A stretch of DNA of 15,579 nt from Tannerella sp. (GTDB lineage Bacteria; Bacteroidota; Bacteroidia; Bacteroidales; Tannerellaceae): positions 1 to 15,579 of the forward strand of contig JAIRYY010000138.1 of the NCBI GenBank assembly GCA_031267485.1. The letters run 5' to 3'. Each line of letters opens with the position of its first letter. Positions within the stretch are counted from its first letter, which is position 1. The position numbers and the translations under genes are program-made. Under the pieces are notes generated by a model. It did no database searches. It was not told the origin of the DNA and worked only from the letters and a program-made list of their open reading frames with translations. Of the stretch, positions 1 through 9,900 are shown one piece after another.

Positions 1-34
1 ATCGAATAATCGCTCGATGTTCCCTTCAAATAAA

Positions 35-667
35 TCACGCGGCCGGGGTTGTCAGTCGGCGGAACACAACGCCATACATCAGCACGTTCAGCGGTATGGC
101 AGCAAATATTCCCACAAACAGGGCAATCTGTCCGGCAAAACTTATCAGCGCCATGATGAGCATTACGACGAATAGCCTCAGCGTCTGCCCTCTGGTTATT
201 TCCCAACTCCGTTTCAACGACCCGATGATGCCGGTATCCTCGTCAACCATGGATGCAATAAAGAATTGCAGCCTTAATGTGAGGTATATACCCGGGATGA
301 CAAGCAGTGCAAATCCGATGGAGGTGATTACCGCGAACAGGAAGCTGGCCGCAATAAAACTTATCAGTTTGCGGGAAACCTGTCCGTACGACGAGAACTG
401 CGGTTCCTCGCCGTCCAGCGTCTGAAAACAGTTTTTAAGATATCCAAGCTGGAAAAGGCAAAGCAGAAAAAAGCATAAAACAAATACGATTATATCGCTT
501 ATGCCGAAAAATTCACCTTTTTCCGGCATTGCGAATATGAACAGAAGCGAGTAAATAATCGTAAAACCGATTAACAATCCCGTTAAAAGCCAAAACTGGG
601 ATTTCAATCCCTTCCATGCGGCTCCGAAGATGTCCGAATAATTAATTTTCTCTTTCATATTTATCAT
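35..667 (-). CDS. Multipass inner-membrane protein of unknown function
   Basis: A 210-aa hydrophobic protein that I cannot assign to a characterised function. Hydrophobic segments lie at about residues 26-46, 56-78, 101-131 (probably two passes around a VIPGIY turn) and 163-202 (probably two passes), giving roughly six helices. The pattern LLVIPGIYLTLRLQF, then an acidic VDEDTG stretch and SLKRSWEITRGQ, is typical of small Bacteroidota membrane proteins related to the GPDPase_memb/YciC-like groups; that relation is from memory and is tentative. The start could be the ATG at 665-667 or the in-frame ATG at 656-658 (residue 4), whose MKEKINY looks equally natural. It lies downstream of the rpsA terminator on the same strand and has its own -7 element, so it is probably its own transcript. 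No signal peptide or catalytic motif is visible. Confidence 0.8.
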   Translation of the reverse strand: MINMKEKINYSDIFGAAWKGLKSQFWLLTGLLIGFTIIYSLLFIFAMPEKGEFFGISDIIVFVLCFFLLCLFQLGYLKNCFQTLDGEEPQFSSYGQVSRKLISFIAASFLFAVITSIGFALLVIPGIYLTLRLQFFIASMVDEDTGIIGSLKRSWEITRGQTLRLFVVMLIMALISFAGQIALFVGIFAAIPLNVLMYGVVFRRLTTPAA

Positions 668-681
668 TTTAAAGACATGCG

Positions 682-689
682 CAAATATA
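682..689 (-). promoter_or_regulatory. Candidate Bacteroidota -7 element for the membrane protein gene
   Basis: On the minus strand this reads TATATTTG, a full match to the Bacteroidota -7 consensus TAnnTTTG. It lies 15 nt before the first ATG. No clear TTG is found at the usual 19-21 nt upstream spacing, so the -33 box is missing or degenerate. It implies a very short leader. Confidence 0.5.
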
Positions 690-752
690 CAGGATAAAAA
701 TGAAATATCACATTTTTATCGCTTGTTTGATAGAAAAAAAGTGTCGCGTCCG

Positions 753-794
753 AAAAAAGAAAGCGCCACACCCGGCTTGGGGCATGACGCTTTC
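753..794 (-). terminator. Intrinsic terminator of rpsA
   Basis: On the minus strand, about 30 nt after the rpsA stop, GAAAGCG begins a stem of about 15 bp (some G-U pairs) with a 6-nt loop CAAGCC, closing with CGCTTTC and followed directly by six T. The hairpin spans 759-794 and the T-tract 753-758. Its position between rpsA and the next gene on the same strand supports transcript separation. Confidence 0.88.
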
Positions 795-823
795 AAACTA
801 TGAAAAATCTTAAGACTATCGGC

Positions 824-2602
824 TTATTGACCCTCTCCGTCCATCTTTTCCTTCAATGCGGCAAGTTCTTCAATATCGCCAAGGGTCGTTTTCTCTACGG
901 CAGGAATTGCAACAGATTCTTTCTTGGCGCCTTTTGCCTTGTTTTCTTCTTTCCTTGTCGCTTTCTGTTCATCTTCGAAAATGCGGCTGTGAGAAAGAAT
1001 GATACGCCTTGCCTCCTTGTTAAATTCGATTACTTTGAATTGAAGTTTTTCATCAATCCTGGCCTGTGAACCGTCTTCCTTGACAAGATGTTTCGGCGTG
1101 GCAAATCCTTCGACGCCGTAAGGCAGCGAGATGACAGCGCCTTTATCCATCATTTCGATGATTGTGCCGTCGTGTATGGAGCCTACGGTAAATACTCCCT
1201 CGAATACGTCCCACGGGTTTTCTTCGAGCTGTTTGTGGCCGAGGCTCAGACGGCGGTTTTCCTTGTCGATATCAAGTACCTGTACGTCTATTTCGGCGCC
1301 GATGGAAGTAAATTCGCTCGGATGCTTGATTTTTTTCGTCCAGGAAAGGTCGGAAATGTGAATCAGCCCGTCCACTCCTTCTTCTATTTCGACAAACACG
1401 CCGAAGTTCGTGAAGTTACAAACCTTAGCCTTATGTTGGGAGCCAACCGGGAAGCGTTCTTCGATATTTCCCCACGGATCCGGTTTCAGCTGCTTGATGC
1501 CAAGCGACATCTTGCGTTCGTCGCGGTCCAGCGTCAGGATAACGGCTTCCACTTCGTCGCCCACTTTCATGAAATCCTGTGCACTGCGCAGATGTTGCGT
1601 CCAGCTCATCTCGGAGACGTGTATAAGACCTTCAACGCCGGGAGCAATTTCGACAAATGCACCGTAATCGGCCATAACAACCACTTTGCCTTCCACCTTG
1701 TCGCCCACCTTGAGGTCGGTATTGAGCGCATCCCACGGATGAGGCGTAAGCTGTTTCAGGCCCAGTGCGATACGTTTCTTTTCGTCGTCGAAGTCAAGGA
1801 TAACCACATTCACTTTCTGGTCAAGCTGGACAATTTCTTCCGGGCGGGAAACGCGTCCCCACGAAAGGTCTGTGATATGAATCAGTCCGTCCACACCGCC
1901 AAGGTCGACGAAAACGCCGTAAGAGGTGATATTCTTGACCGTCCCCTCCAGCACCTGTCCTTTTTCGAGTTTGGAGATAATCTCTTTCTTCTGCTGTTCC
2001 AGTTCGGCTTCGATAAGCGCCTTGTGAGATACGACAACATTTTTGAAATCCTGGTTGATTTTCACAATCTTAAATTCCATCGTTTTGCCTACAAACACAT
2101 CATAGTCGCGGATCGGTTTCACGTCAATTTGTGAACCCGGCAGGAACGCTTCGATACCGAACACATCCACAATCATACCGCCTTTTGTGCGGCATTTCAC
2201 GAATCCCTTGATTATTTCATCATTATCAAGCGCCTCGTTTACACGGTCCCACGAACGTGAAGCGCGCGCCTTCTTATGTGAAAGGATAAGTTGTCCTTTC
2301 CTATCTTCTTGATTTTCAATATAAACCTCTACCTGATTACCCACTTTCAAATCGGGGTCATAACGAAATTCGGACATCGGCACAACACCGTCTGATTTAA
2401 AGCCGATATTTACAACTACTTCGCGTTTGTTCATCGCGGTTACTGTCCCCATAACGACTTCCTTATCCTTAACGGTATTCAAAGTCTCGTCGTAAGTTTT
2501 TGTCAGTTCCTCCACGTTTTTATTTTCCACAAGGGTCTCACCTTTTTCGTAAGAATCCCAGTTGAAACTTTCGTCGGGAATAATGCTTTTTAAATTTTCC
2601 AT
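824..2602 (-). CDS. rpsA: 30S ribosomal protein S1
   Basis: Ribosomal protein S1 binds mRNA on the 30S subunit and assists translation initiation. The 592-aa length is normal for Bacteroidota. Six S1 (OB-fold) domains can be placed at about residues 47-110, 129-194, 215-283, 300-370, 385-456 and 473-539. Domains 3-5 show the typical pattern of a GVFV or GAFV strand, then GLIH(I/V)S or GLIHIT, then xxSW, followed by R(K/R)(I/M/L)(A/S)LG(L/I/H)KQL. The last domain is more divergent (KGAVISLPYGVEGF), and a short charged tail (residues 545-592) ends in GEGQ. The ATG at 2600-2602 lies about 65-70 nt downstream of a strong promoter in an AT-rich leader; a long, structured S1 leader could serve autoregulation, but none is demonstrated here. 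It is the most reliable call in the window. Confidence 0.97.
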   Translation of the reverse strand: MENLKSIIPDESFNWDSYEKGETLVENKNVEELTKTYDETLNTVKDKEVVMGTVTAMNKREVVVNIGFKSDGVVPMSEFRYDPDLKVGNQVEVYIENQEDRKGQLILSHKKARASRSWDRVNEALDNDEIIKGFVKCRTKGGMIVDVFGIEAFLPGSQIDVKPIRDYDVFVGKTMEFKIVKINQDFKNVVVSHKALIEAELEQQKKEIISKLEKGQVLEGTVKNITSYGVFVDLGGVDGLIHITDLSWGRVSRPEEIVQLDQKVNVVILDFDDEKKRIALGLKQLTPHPWDALNTDLKVGDKVEGKVVVMADYGAFVEIAPGVEGLIHVSEMSWTQHLRSAQDFMKVGDEVEAVILTLDRDERKMSLGIKQLKPDPWGNIEERFPVGSQHKAKVCNFTNFGVFVEIEEGVDGLIHISDLSWTKKIKHPSEFTSIGAEIDVQVLDIDKENRRLSLGHKQLEENPWDVFEGVFTVGSIHDGTIIEMMDKGAVISLPYGVEGFATPKHLVKEDGSQARIDEKLQFKVIEFNKEARRIILSHSRIFEDEQKATRKEENKAKGAKKESVAIPAVEKTTLGDIEELAALKEKMDGEGQ

Positions 2603-2674
2603 TTTAAATTGTTAATACTCTGTTAATTAATACGTTAGACAATCTATTTTAAACTCTCTCTAAAAAAATTCATG

Positions 2675-2704
2675 CAAAGATACGAAATAATTGATAATAC
2701 ACAA
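2675..2704 (-). promoter_or_regulatory. rpsA promoter (Bacteroidota sigma type)
   Basis: On the minus strand, TTG (2702-2704) is followed after exactly 19 nt by TATCTTTG (2675-2682). This fits the Bacteroidota consensus TTG-N19-21-TAnnTTTG. Transcription would start near 2668, giving a leader of about 65 nt. The -33 box lies only 2 nt past the amidase stop codon, so the promoter fills the whole gap between the two genes. Confidence 0.8.
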
Positions 2705-2706
2705 TA

Positions 2707-3726
2707 TTATTTCTTTGAATTTTTGTAGTCGGTGATGAAGCCGCGGCATATCCAGTTGGCCAGCGCCTGACGGTTGGAACTTGGCAGGAAACGTCGCTGG
2801 TCGAAACTGTTACGGATATTCCCAAGTTCGGCGAACAGGCTGACGGGCTGCGTGTTCGCCAGCACGTGCAAATCCCGCGTGCTGACGGTGCCGGTGAATC
2901 CTCTGCCGGGCTGATGATTCTGATAGTGTTCCCGGAATGTCTGGCGCATGGTGTTGGCCAGCTGTTTTCCGGCTGCGCTTTTTTCATGATGATAGAAGAA
3001 AACATCCATCTGCTGTTTGGTGCTGCGGCTGTCCAGGTGGATGAAGATGGCGCGCCGGTATTTGTCTTTCGTGTTGTTATACAGTCGGTTTATCACGTCA
3101 CAGCGTTGCTGGAGGCGTTTTTTTTGGTTCAGTGGTATTTCCCGACCCATGCATGTTTCTTTTTGGTTGTTTTTCAGGAAAGTATCATCGCGGATGCCAT
3201 CCTGTCTGTCCTGAATGATAATATGCACGGTTGCGCCCTCCATCATCAGGTTGCGGGCGAGGCGAAGCATGATATCGTAGGCGTATTCATCTTCATGTAT
3301 CTCCTGTCCGTCGGCAATGCCGATAGCGCCGCAGTCAGGCCCGCCGTGTCCGCTTACCAGATAGAAGGTCGCTCCTTTCAGCCGGCTGGAATTGACGGTA
3401 TATTCAGCGTATTTCTTTCCGAAAAGCGGTTCTTTCCTCTTCTTTCCGCTGTCTGCATTACTGTTTGACGGGGTTGCAACCGATTCTCCGTCCGGAATCT
3501 CCAGCGGAGGCAGCGTATACAACACGCCTTTAATTAATGTATTGTTTCGGCCGAGTTTGTTTTTGTTTAATGCGATAAATTCGTCATAGTGGATTTTAGG
3601 GTCGCGGCCATTGTTAATCAGGAATCGGTAGACACCCTCCCCCTGTCTCGGAGTAGCCGTTTCCTTTGGAAAAACGAACACGCCAAAACATGAAAAAATA
3701 AATATCAGTAACGTACAAAGTCTCAT
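2707..3726 (-). CDS. Secreted N-acetylmuramoyl-L-alanine amidase (amidase_3) with LysM-like domain
   Basis: A 339-aa zinc amidase expected to cut the bond between N-acetylmuramic acid and L-alanine in peptidoglycan, in the periplasm. Residues 1-20 form a hydrophobic signal peptide. Residues 31-74 (from GVYRFLINNG to YTLPP) look like a LysM-type peptidoglycan-binding module. Residues 75-115 are a polar linker. The amidase_3 domain spans about 118-332: first zinc histidine H127 in VSGHGGPDCGAIG, acidic ligand E145 or E147 in IHEDEYAYD, second zinc histidine H230 in FIHLDSR, and catalytic glutamate E300 in FAELGNIRN. All expected key residues appear present. LVSGHGG and IHLDSR replace the more common LDAGHGG and SIHAN, a divergent form. 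The stop lies directly against the rpsA promoter and no terminator separates them, so read-through into rpsA is possible. It may act in cell separation or wall turnover. Confidence 0.85.
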   Translation of the reverse strand: MRLCTLLIFIFSCFGVFVFPKETATPRQGEGVYRFLINNGRDPKIHYDEFIALNKNKLGRNNTLIKGVLYTLPPLEIPDGESVATPSNSNADSGKKRKEPLFGKKYAEYTVNSSRLKGATFYLVSGHGGPDCGAIGIADGQEIHEDEYAYDIMLRLARNLMMEGATVHIIIQDRQDGIRDDTFLKNNQKETCMGREIPLNQKKRLQQRCDVINRLYNNTKDKYRRAIFIHLDSRSTKQQMDVFFYHHEKSAAGKQLANTMRQTFREHYQNHQPGRGFTGTVSTRDLHVLANTQPVSLFAELGNIRNSFDQRRFLPSSNRQALANWICRGFITDYKNSKK

Positions 3727-3772
3727 TAAATTAATCTTGTTTCCGGTTTAAAATAAACATCTTCCGTAAAAA

Positions 3773-3786
3773 AACATCCGGATGTT
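3773..3786. promoter_or_regulatory. 14-bp perfect palindrome in divergent intergenic region
   Basis: AACATCCGGATGTT is a perfect palindrome between the divergent amidase and A2M genes. It falls in the predicted amidase leader (about 47 nt before its ATG) and, on the minus strand, is followed by a run of T. It could be an operator for a dimeric regulator or a small attenuator-like hairpin. Only the symmetry is directly visible. Confidence 0.3.
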
Positions 3787-3825
3787 AAAAAAACGAATAT
3801 TCATCAATCATTGCTTATTTCGGTG

Positions 3826-3833
3826 CAAAAATA
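3826..3833 (-). promoter_or_regulatory. Candidate -7 element for the amidase gene
   Basis: The minus strand reads TATTTTTG, matching TAnnTTTG. The nearest upstream TTG is only 15 nt away, shorter than the usual 19-21, and the region is a T-rich tract, so a chance match is possible. It would give a leader of about 95 nt containing the palindrome at 3773-3786. Confidence 0.35.
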
Positions 3834-3902
3834 AAAAAAATACGAAAACAAAATACCGCATGGGGATTATTTAAAGTTTTTTTACATAAAAAGACTCCCT
3901 TC

Positions 3903-3935
3903 TTGAAGCGATATCGGGAATTTCAGTTATATTTG
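3903..3935 (+). promoter_or_regulatory. Candidate promoter of the A2M lipoprotein gene
   Basis: TATATTTG at 3928-3935 fully matches the Bacteroidota -7 consensus. A TTG at 3903-3905 lies 22 nt upstream, slightly longer than the usual 19-21. Transcription would begin near 3942, just before an A-rich leader (3948-3956) that runs into the start codon. Such A-rich stretches rather than Shine-Dalgarno sequences are usual before Bacteroidota genes. Confidence 0.55.
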
Positions 3936-3955
3936 CAGTACTGTTTTAAAAAAAA

Positions 3956-6900
3956 ATGTCGGGTATGAAAAAAATTATATATTTAATGTTCGCGGCGATT
4001 TTAGTCACCGCCTGCGTGTCGCGAAATAAATCGGCCGCGAACAAAAACGGGAACAGTATGAACAGTTATGAAAGCGAATGGGCGGAAATCGAACAGCTCC
4101 GCCAGCAGGGATTGCCGCAGTCCCTGCTCCCCAAAGTCGATTCGGTTTACCGGACGGCGCTGGCGGAAAAGAATTACGGACAGCTGATAAAATCCCTTAT
4201 TTTCAAGATGAACGGCATGGGGATTGCCGAAGAACAGGACAAAGGCGCGAACGCGATTTTCCGGATGCTCAAAGAAAATGCGGAACGGTTGCCCCAGCCG
4301 GCGCAGTCGGTCGTTTATTCGATGATTGCACAGATGTATGAAGATTATTACAGTGAGAACGCATGGACCATCCACGGACGCACGAATGTGGCGACCGCCG
4401 ACGGCGAAGATGTTCAAACCTGGGATGCGCGCCGCCTGGCGGAAGAGGCCGTCAGGTATTACCTGCTCTCCCTGCAGGAGCGTGAGGCGCTGCAGAACGA
4501 ACCGGTCGACAGCTACCGCGACATCCTGGTCGAGGGCTACGACCCCGCCTGTCAGCCCACGTTATATGACCTGCTGGCACGGCGGGCGCTGGCTTATTTT
4601 TCTTCCACTTTCAATGTGCATAATCTGCCGCAGCAGGTTTTTGTCGTCAACGACCCCGCCTGCTTCGCCGATGCGCGGACGTTTGCCGGGCTGGACATCC
4701 AAACGGCGGATTCGCTTTCGCCCGGCTATCTGTCGCTGAAAATATATCAGGAACTGCTGCGTTTTCATATTGAGAAATCGGGCTATGGCGCGCCGGACGG
4801 GAAAGCAAATGACGGCATGACTGCGCTTATCGATGCCGACCTGCGCCGCATGGCTTTCCTGCGGGAAAGGGGACGCTATGCCGACAATGATAAAATGTAC
4901 GAAAATGCGCTGGTCGAAATGAGCCGGAACTATGCGGCATATACCGGCAATGCGAAAGTTTTGCTTCAGCTCGCCAATTTTTATTCGGACAGGGGGAAGA
5001 CGTGGAGATATGACAAACGGGAGGACGTCAAACCGGGCTACGCGAAAGCCTTTCAGCTCTGCGAACAGATGGAAAGGGATTATCCCGGTCAACTGAAAGA
5101 CAACGTGAAAGCATTGAGGGAAACAATCCTGAAAAAGGAACTGGACGTGTGCGTGGAAGAAACGCAGCTTCCCGGCAAGCCTTTCCTCGCGCTGCTTAAA
5201 TTCAGGAACATGGACGCCCTGCATCAGATAACCTATGAACTGACGGAAAGGGAGGCGATTAACTGCATAACCGACCGGAAATACGACGCCGCCGGTTTCC
5301 TGTCGTCGCTGAAAGGAAAACCTGTGCGGAAACGGAGCGAATTGTCCGCGCCGGCGGATTTTCAATACTATACGACGGAAATTGGGATAGACCCGCTGGA
5401 AAAGGGATTTCACCTCGTCGTGTTTGCCGACACGGAGCAGCCGACGGCGTCGGCCGGCGTGTGGACTTCCGTTCTCATACAGACATCGTCGCTGATGGCT
5501 TACGACCGCACGCTTGATAACATCCGAACCATTGTAGTCACCGACCGCGAAAGCGGGGCGCTGGTTCCCGGGGCCAGGATAGCCGCAGATGGCAACACAG
5601 CTTCCGTCAGCGATAAAAACGGCATCGCGAGCTGCAAAGAAAACGACGGTTCCTATCGCCGGTCTCACTATACCGTGACATGCGGGGATGAAAAACTGCT
5701 GGTCTTCAGTTCCTCCTATGGCTGGCGGCATGAGGCCGAGCGTGAACGCGCCGGCGCTCTCCTGTTCACCGACCGTTCCATTTACCGCCCCGGGCAGACG
5801 GCATATTTCAAGGCTATCCTGTTCCGTCCCGATGGCGACGGCAAGCGGACGCTGCTCCGCGGAGAGACCGTGACGGTGCGTTTCCGGGATGTAAACGGGC
5901 AGGTTATTTCGGAAAAAGCGCTTACGTCGAACGATTTCGGCAGCGTGGACGGCAGTTTCACGATTCCGCAGGGGCGGCTGAACGGCGTCATGATGATTGA
6001 ATGTCCCGATTATGCCTCCGTTGCCATATCGGTGGAAGAATACAAGCGTCCGGCGTTTGAGGTGAAATTCGACCCCGTCGGAGACAATTTTGCGCTCAAC
6101 GGACGGGTGAAAGTGACGGCCAGCGCAAAAGCGCTGGCCGGGTATCCGGTCGACCGCGCCGACGTTCGCTACCGGGTGGTCCGAAACATGAACTACCGCT
6201 ATTACTACGGATGGTTCCCGCCGGCGTACAACGACCGCGAGATAGCGTCGGGCGTCCTGCAGACGGACGGAGAGGGCGGCTTTTCGGTGGAGTTCGACGC
6301 GCTGGCCGACGACGTGACGGACGACCGGCTGATTTATACCTATACGGTTACGGCCGACGTGACGGATCTGAACGGCGAAACCCGCAGCGCGTCGCTGAAC
6401 GTGTATGCGGGAAAGAATCCGCTGCTTGTGAACACGAATCTGCCGGATAAAGTGGCGCCCGGCAAACTCGACGGCTACACCGTCCAAACGACAAACCTGA
6501 ACGGCGATTTCACGCCCGCATCCGTGGTGGTGGAGATTGTGTCGCTCCGGCAGCCGTCCACTATCCTGCGCAACCGCGTCTGGCAGAACGAACGGCCGGA
6601 CTTTTACACGATTCCTGAAGATGAGTTCCGGAAAGAGTTCCCGCTCGACGCGTATGGCGACGAACTCAATCCGGCAAACTTCAGGGAAGCGGAAACGGTC
6701 GCCCGGTATACGCTCGAAACGGCGGCGAACGTGAAACTGGACTTGTCGTCGCTGAAACAATCCGGATATTACAGGGTGAAACTTGCGGCGGACAACCACA
6801 GGGGCGCCGTCGCCGAAAACATCCGCCACGTACGTCTGTCGGGCGGGGAGGATGACCGTATCTGCAACATGAACATGTGGACGGAGGAGGAGAAGGCAAC

Positions 6901-9900
6901 CGCCGAGCCGGGCGAAAACGTGGAACTGCGGATAGCCGGAGGCATGGAAAAGGCGCACGTCTATTACGAACTGATACACAGGAACCGGGTTGTCGAAACC
7001 AGGTGGATAACGGCGGGCGCGACCCCGACTGCCGTCTCCTGTCCCGTCGGCGAGGAACATCGCGGCGGGTTTGCGGTGCAGCTGAGCATGATACGCGACA
7101 ACCGGAAATATTCGCGGGTCATACCCGTTGAAGTTCCGTACACGAACAAAATGCTGGACGTGCGGCTTGCCACGTTCCGCGACAAACTGTTGCCGGGCGA
7201 GAACGAGACCTGGACGATGCGTGTGAGCGACAGGAACGGGAACGGCGAGGCGGCGGAAGTTGCCGCATCGCTCTACGACGCCTCGCTGGATGCGTTCCGC
7301 CCGCACAGATGGCCGGATATCTACGCCGTTTATCATCAGCAGGCGAACGCGTACATGTACCTGTGGACGTTCGGCTCCATCGAGCGGTATGCCCGCGCGG
7401 AAATCCATTACGGCGAACCGCCCGCTGCCTCCGTTAAACTCCCGGATACCGACGCCCGCCTGAACTGGTTCGACCGGACTTACCTGTACGCGTTTAACCG
7501 GCACGGTATCATGGCGCTCAGAAGCCGCGCGGTTATGGCCAACGAAGCCCCCGTCGAATATGCGGCGGAGGTAGACGCGGACGAAGTTGTAGTGACCGGT
7601 TATGGCGTTCAGAGGAAAGAGATGATGACAGGCGCCATCGCCAAATCCGCGGCGCCGGCTGCCGCCGGACAGGCTGCGCCGACGGCCGGCCTCGATGCCG
7701 TGCAGACGCGCACGAACTTCAACGAGACGGCGTTCTTCTATCCCCGGCTGCGCACGGACGGGCAGGGCGGGACGCTCATCGAATTTACGATACCCGAAGC
7801 CCTCACGCGCTGGAGACTGCTGAGTTTCGCGCATACGAAAGACTTCCGAATCGGCTCGTACACGAATGAACTCGTCACGCGGAAAGAGGTTGCCATAAGC
7901 GCCGGTCCGCCGCGTTTCTTCCGCGAGGGCGACGTGATAAGATTCACCGCGAGGGTGAACAACCTGACGGACGCGGATATTGACGGACAGGCGCAGCTTC
8001 GCGTGTATGACGCGATGACGATGCAGCCGGTTGACGGGGCGGTTATCCGGTCGGAGAAAGCGCCCGCGTTCGGCGTAAAGGCGGGAGGGAGCGCCGGCCT
8101 CGGCTGGACGCTCGCGATTCCCGAGGGCCTCCAGGCAATCACGTACAGGGTGACGGCACGGGCCGGCGCGCATACCGACGGGGAAGAGAAAACGATTCCC
8201 GTACTGACCAGCGCCATGCTTGTGACCGAGACGCTGCCTTTCAGCGTCCGCGCCGGCAGGGAGAAGACGCTGACGTTCGACCGCCTGGCGGACAACCGTT
8301 CGGAAACGCTCCGCAACCATCGTCTGACGCTGGAGTTCACGTCGGCTCCGGCCTGGTATGCCGTACAGGCGCTGCCGTACATCATGGAATATCCCTACGA
8401 GTGCGCCGAACAGACTTTTTCGCGCTTCTACGCGAACTCGCTTGCCGCCACGATTGCAAACTCGACGCCCCGCATCCGGCAGATTTTCGATCTCTGGAAA
8501 ACGTCCGGCGACGAAGCCCTGGCGTCGGCCCTGGAGAAAAACGGGGAACTGAAGCAGGTCGTGCTCGAGGAAACACCCTGGGTGATGCAGGCTAAAAACG
8601 AATCGGAACGCAGGAAACGACTTGCCCTGCTGTTCGACCTCAACCGCATGAGCAACGAAATGGCGCGCACGTTCGACAAACTGTCGGACATGCAGAGCCG
8701 CGACGGCGGCTTCCCCTGGTTCGAGGGACAACCCTCCAGCCGGTACATCACGCAGCATATCGTGGCGGGCCTGGCGCATCTGGAAAAACTGAACGCAATG
8801 CCGTCCGGAAAGGCGCCCGCCGCCGCCCGGATAGTGCGCGACGGACTGGCTTTTCTTGACGGCGAATTTTCGGAAGATTATAAAAGACTGACCGACCGGA
8901 AAGCGAACATGGCGGAGCAGCACATAACCGACCTGCAGCTGCACTATCTGTATGCCTGCAGTTTCAGCGGACACCGGCCTGACGGGAAGCAGCAGGGGGA
9001 GGCTTTTGATTTCTGGCTGAAACAGGCCGGGACGTTCTGGAAAAATTTCACGACATACGGCAAGGCGATGGCCGCGCTCGCGCTGCACCGGAACGGGCGG
9101 ACGGCCGCGGCCGCGGCGATAGTCCGTTCGCTGAAGGAATACGCGCAGCAGTCCGAAGAACTCGGCATGTACTGGAAAGACAACGTCGCCGGCCGTTTCT
9201 GGTATCAGGCGCCGACGGAAACGCAGGCCATGCTCATCGAAGCGTTCGACGAGGTGGCGTCGGACACGGCGGCGGTGGAGGAAATGAAAATATGGCTGCT
9301 TCGCAACAAGCAAACGAACGACTGGAAAACAACCAAAGCGACAGCCGAAGCCGTTTATGCCCTGCTGATGACGGGCGCCAGCCTGCTCGACGAATCGGAG
9401 CTGCCGGAAATAGAGCTGGCCGGCAAACCGCTGGCAGCCGTCGCGACGGAGGCCATCCGCCCCGAACCGGGAACCGGCTACGTGAAAACAAGCTGGCAGG
9501 GCAGTGAGATAACAGCCCGCATGGGCAGCCTGAAAGTGAAAAATCCCAACCGTCGGGGCATCCTCTGGGGAGGAATGTACTGGCAGTATTTCGAACGGCT
9601 GGACCGGATTGCACATGCGGAAACCGGCCTGAAGATGAACCGGCAGCTCTTCCTGCGAACGCTCGCCGGCAAGGGCGAAACGCTTCAGCCGGCAGGCGGA
9701 GACAACCGCCTGCACGTCGGCGACCTTGTCCGCGTAAGGCTGGAACTGCGCGCCGACCGCGACTACGAATACGTGCACCTGAAGGACATGCGGGCGGCGT
9801 GCCTCGAACCCGTCAGCGTTCTTTCGGGAAACCGCTATCAGGACGGGCTGTGGTATTACGAAAGCGTAAAAGACGCCTCTGTAAACTTCTTCATCCACTA

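Noticed and set aside
1088..2134. 348-codon plus-strand open frame opposite rpsA
   Set aside because: It is an antisense shadow of the S1 gene with no recognisable domain; the minus strand has promoter, terminator and full family match.
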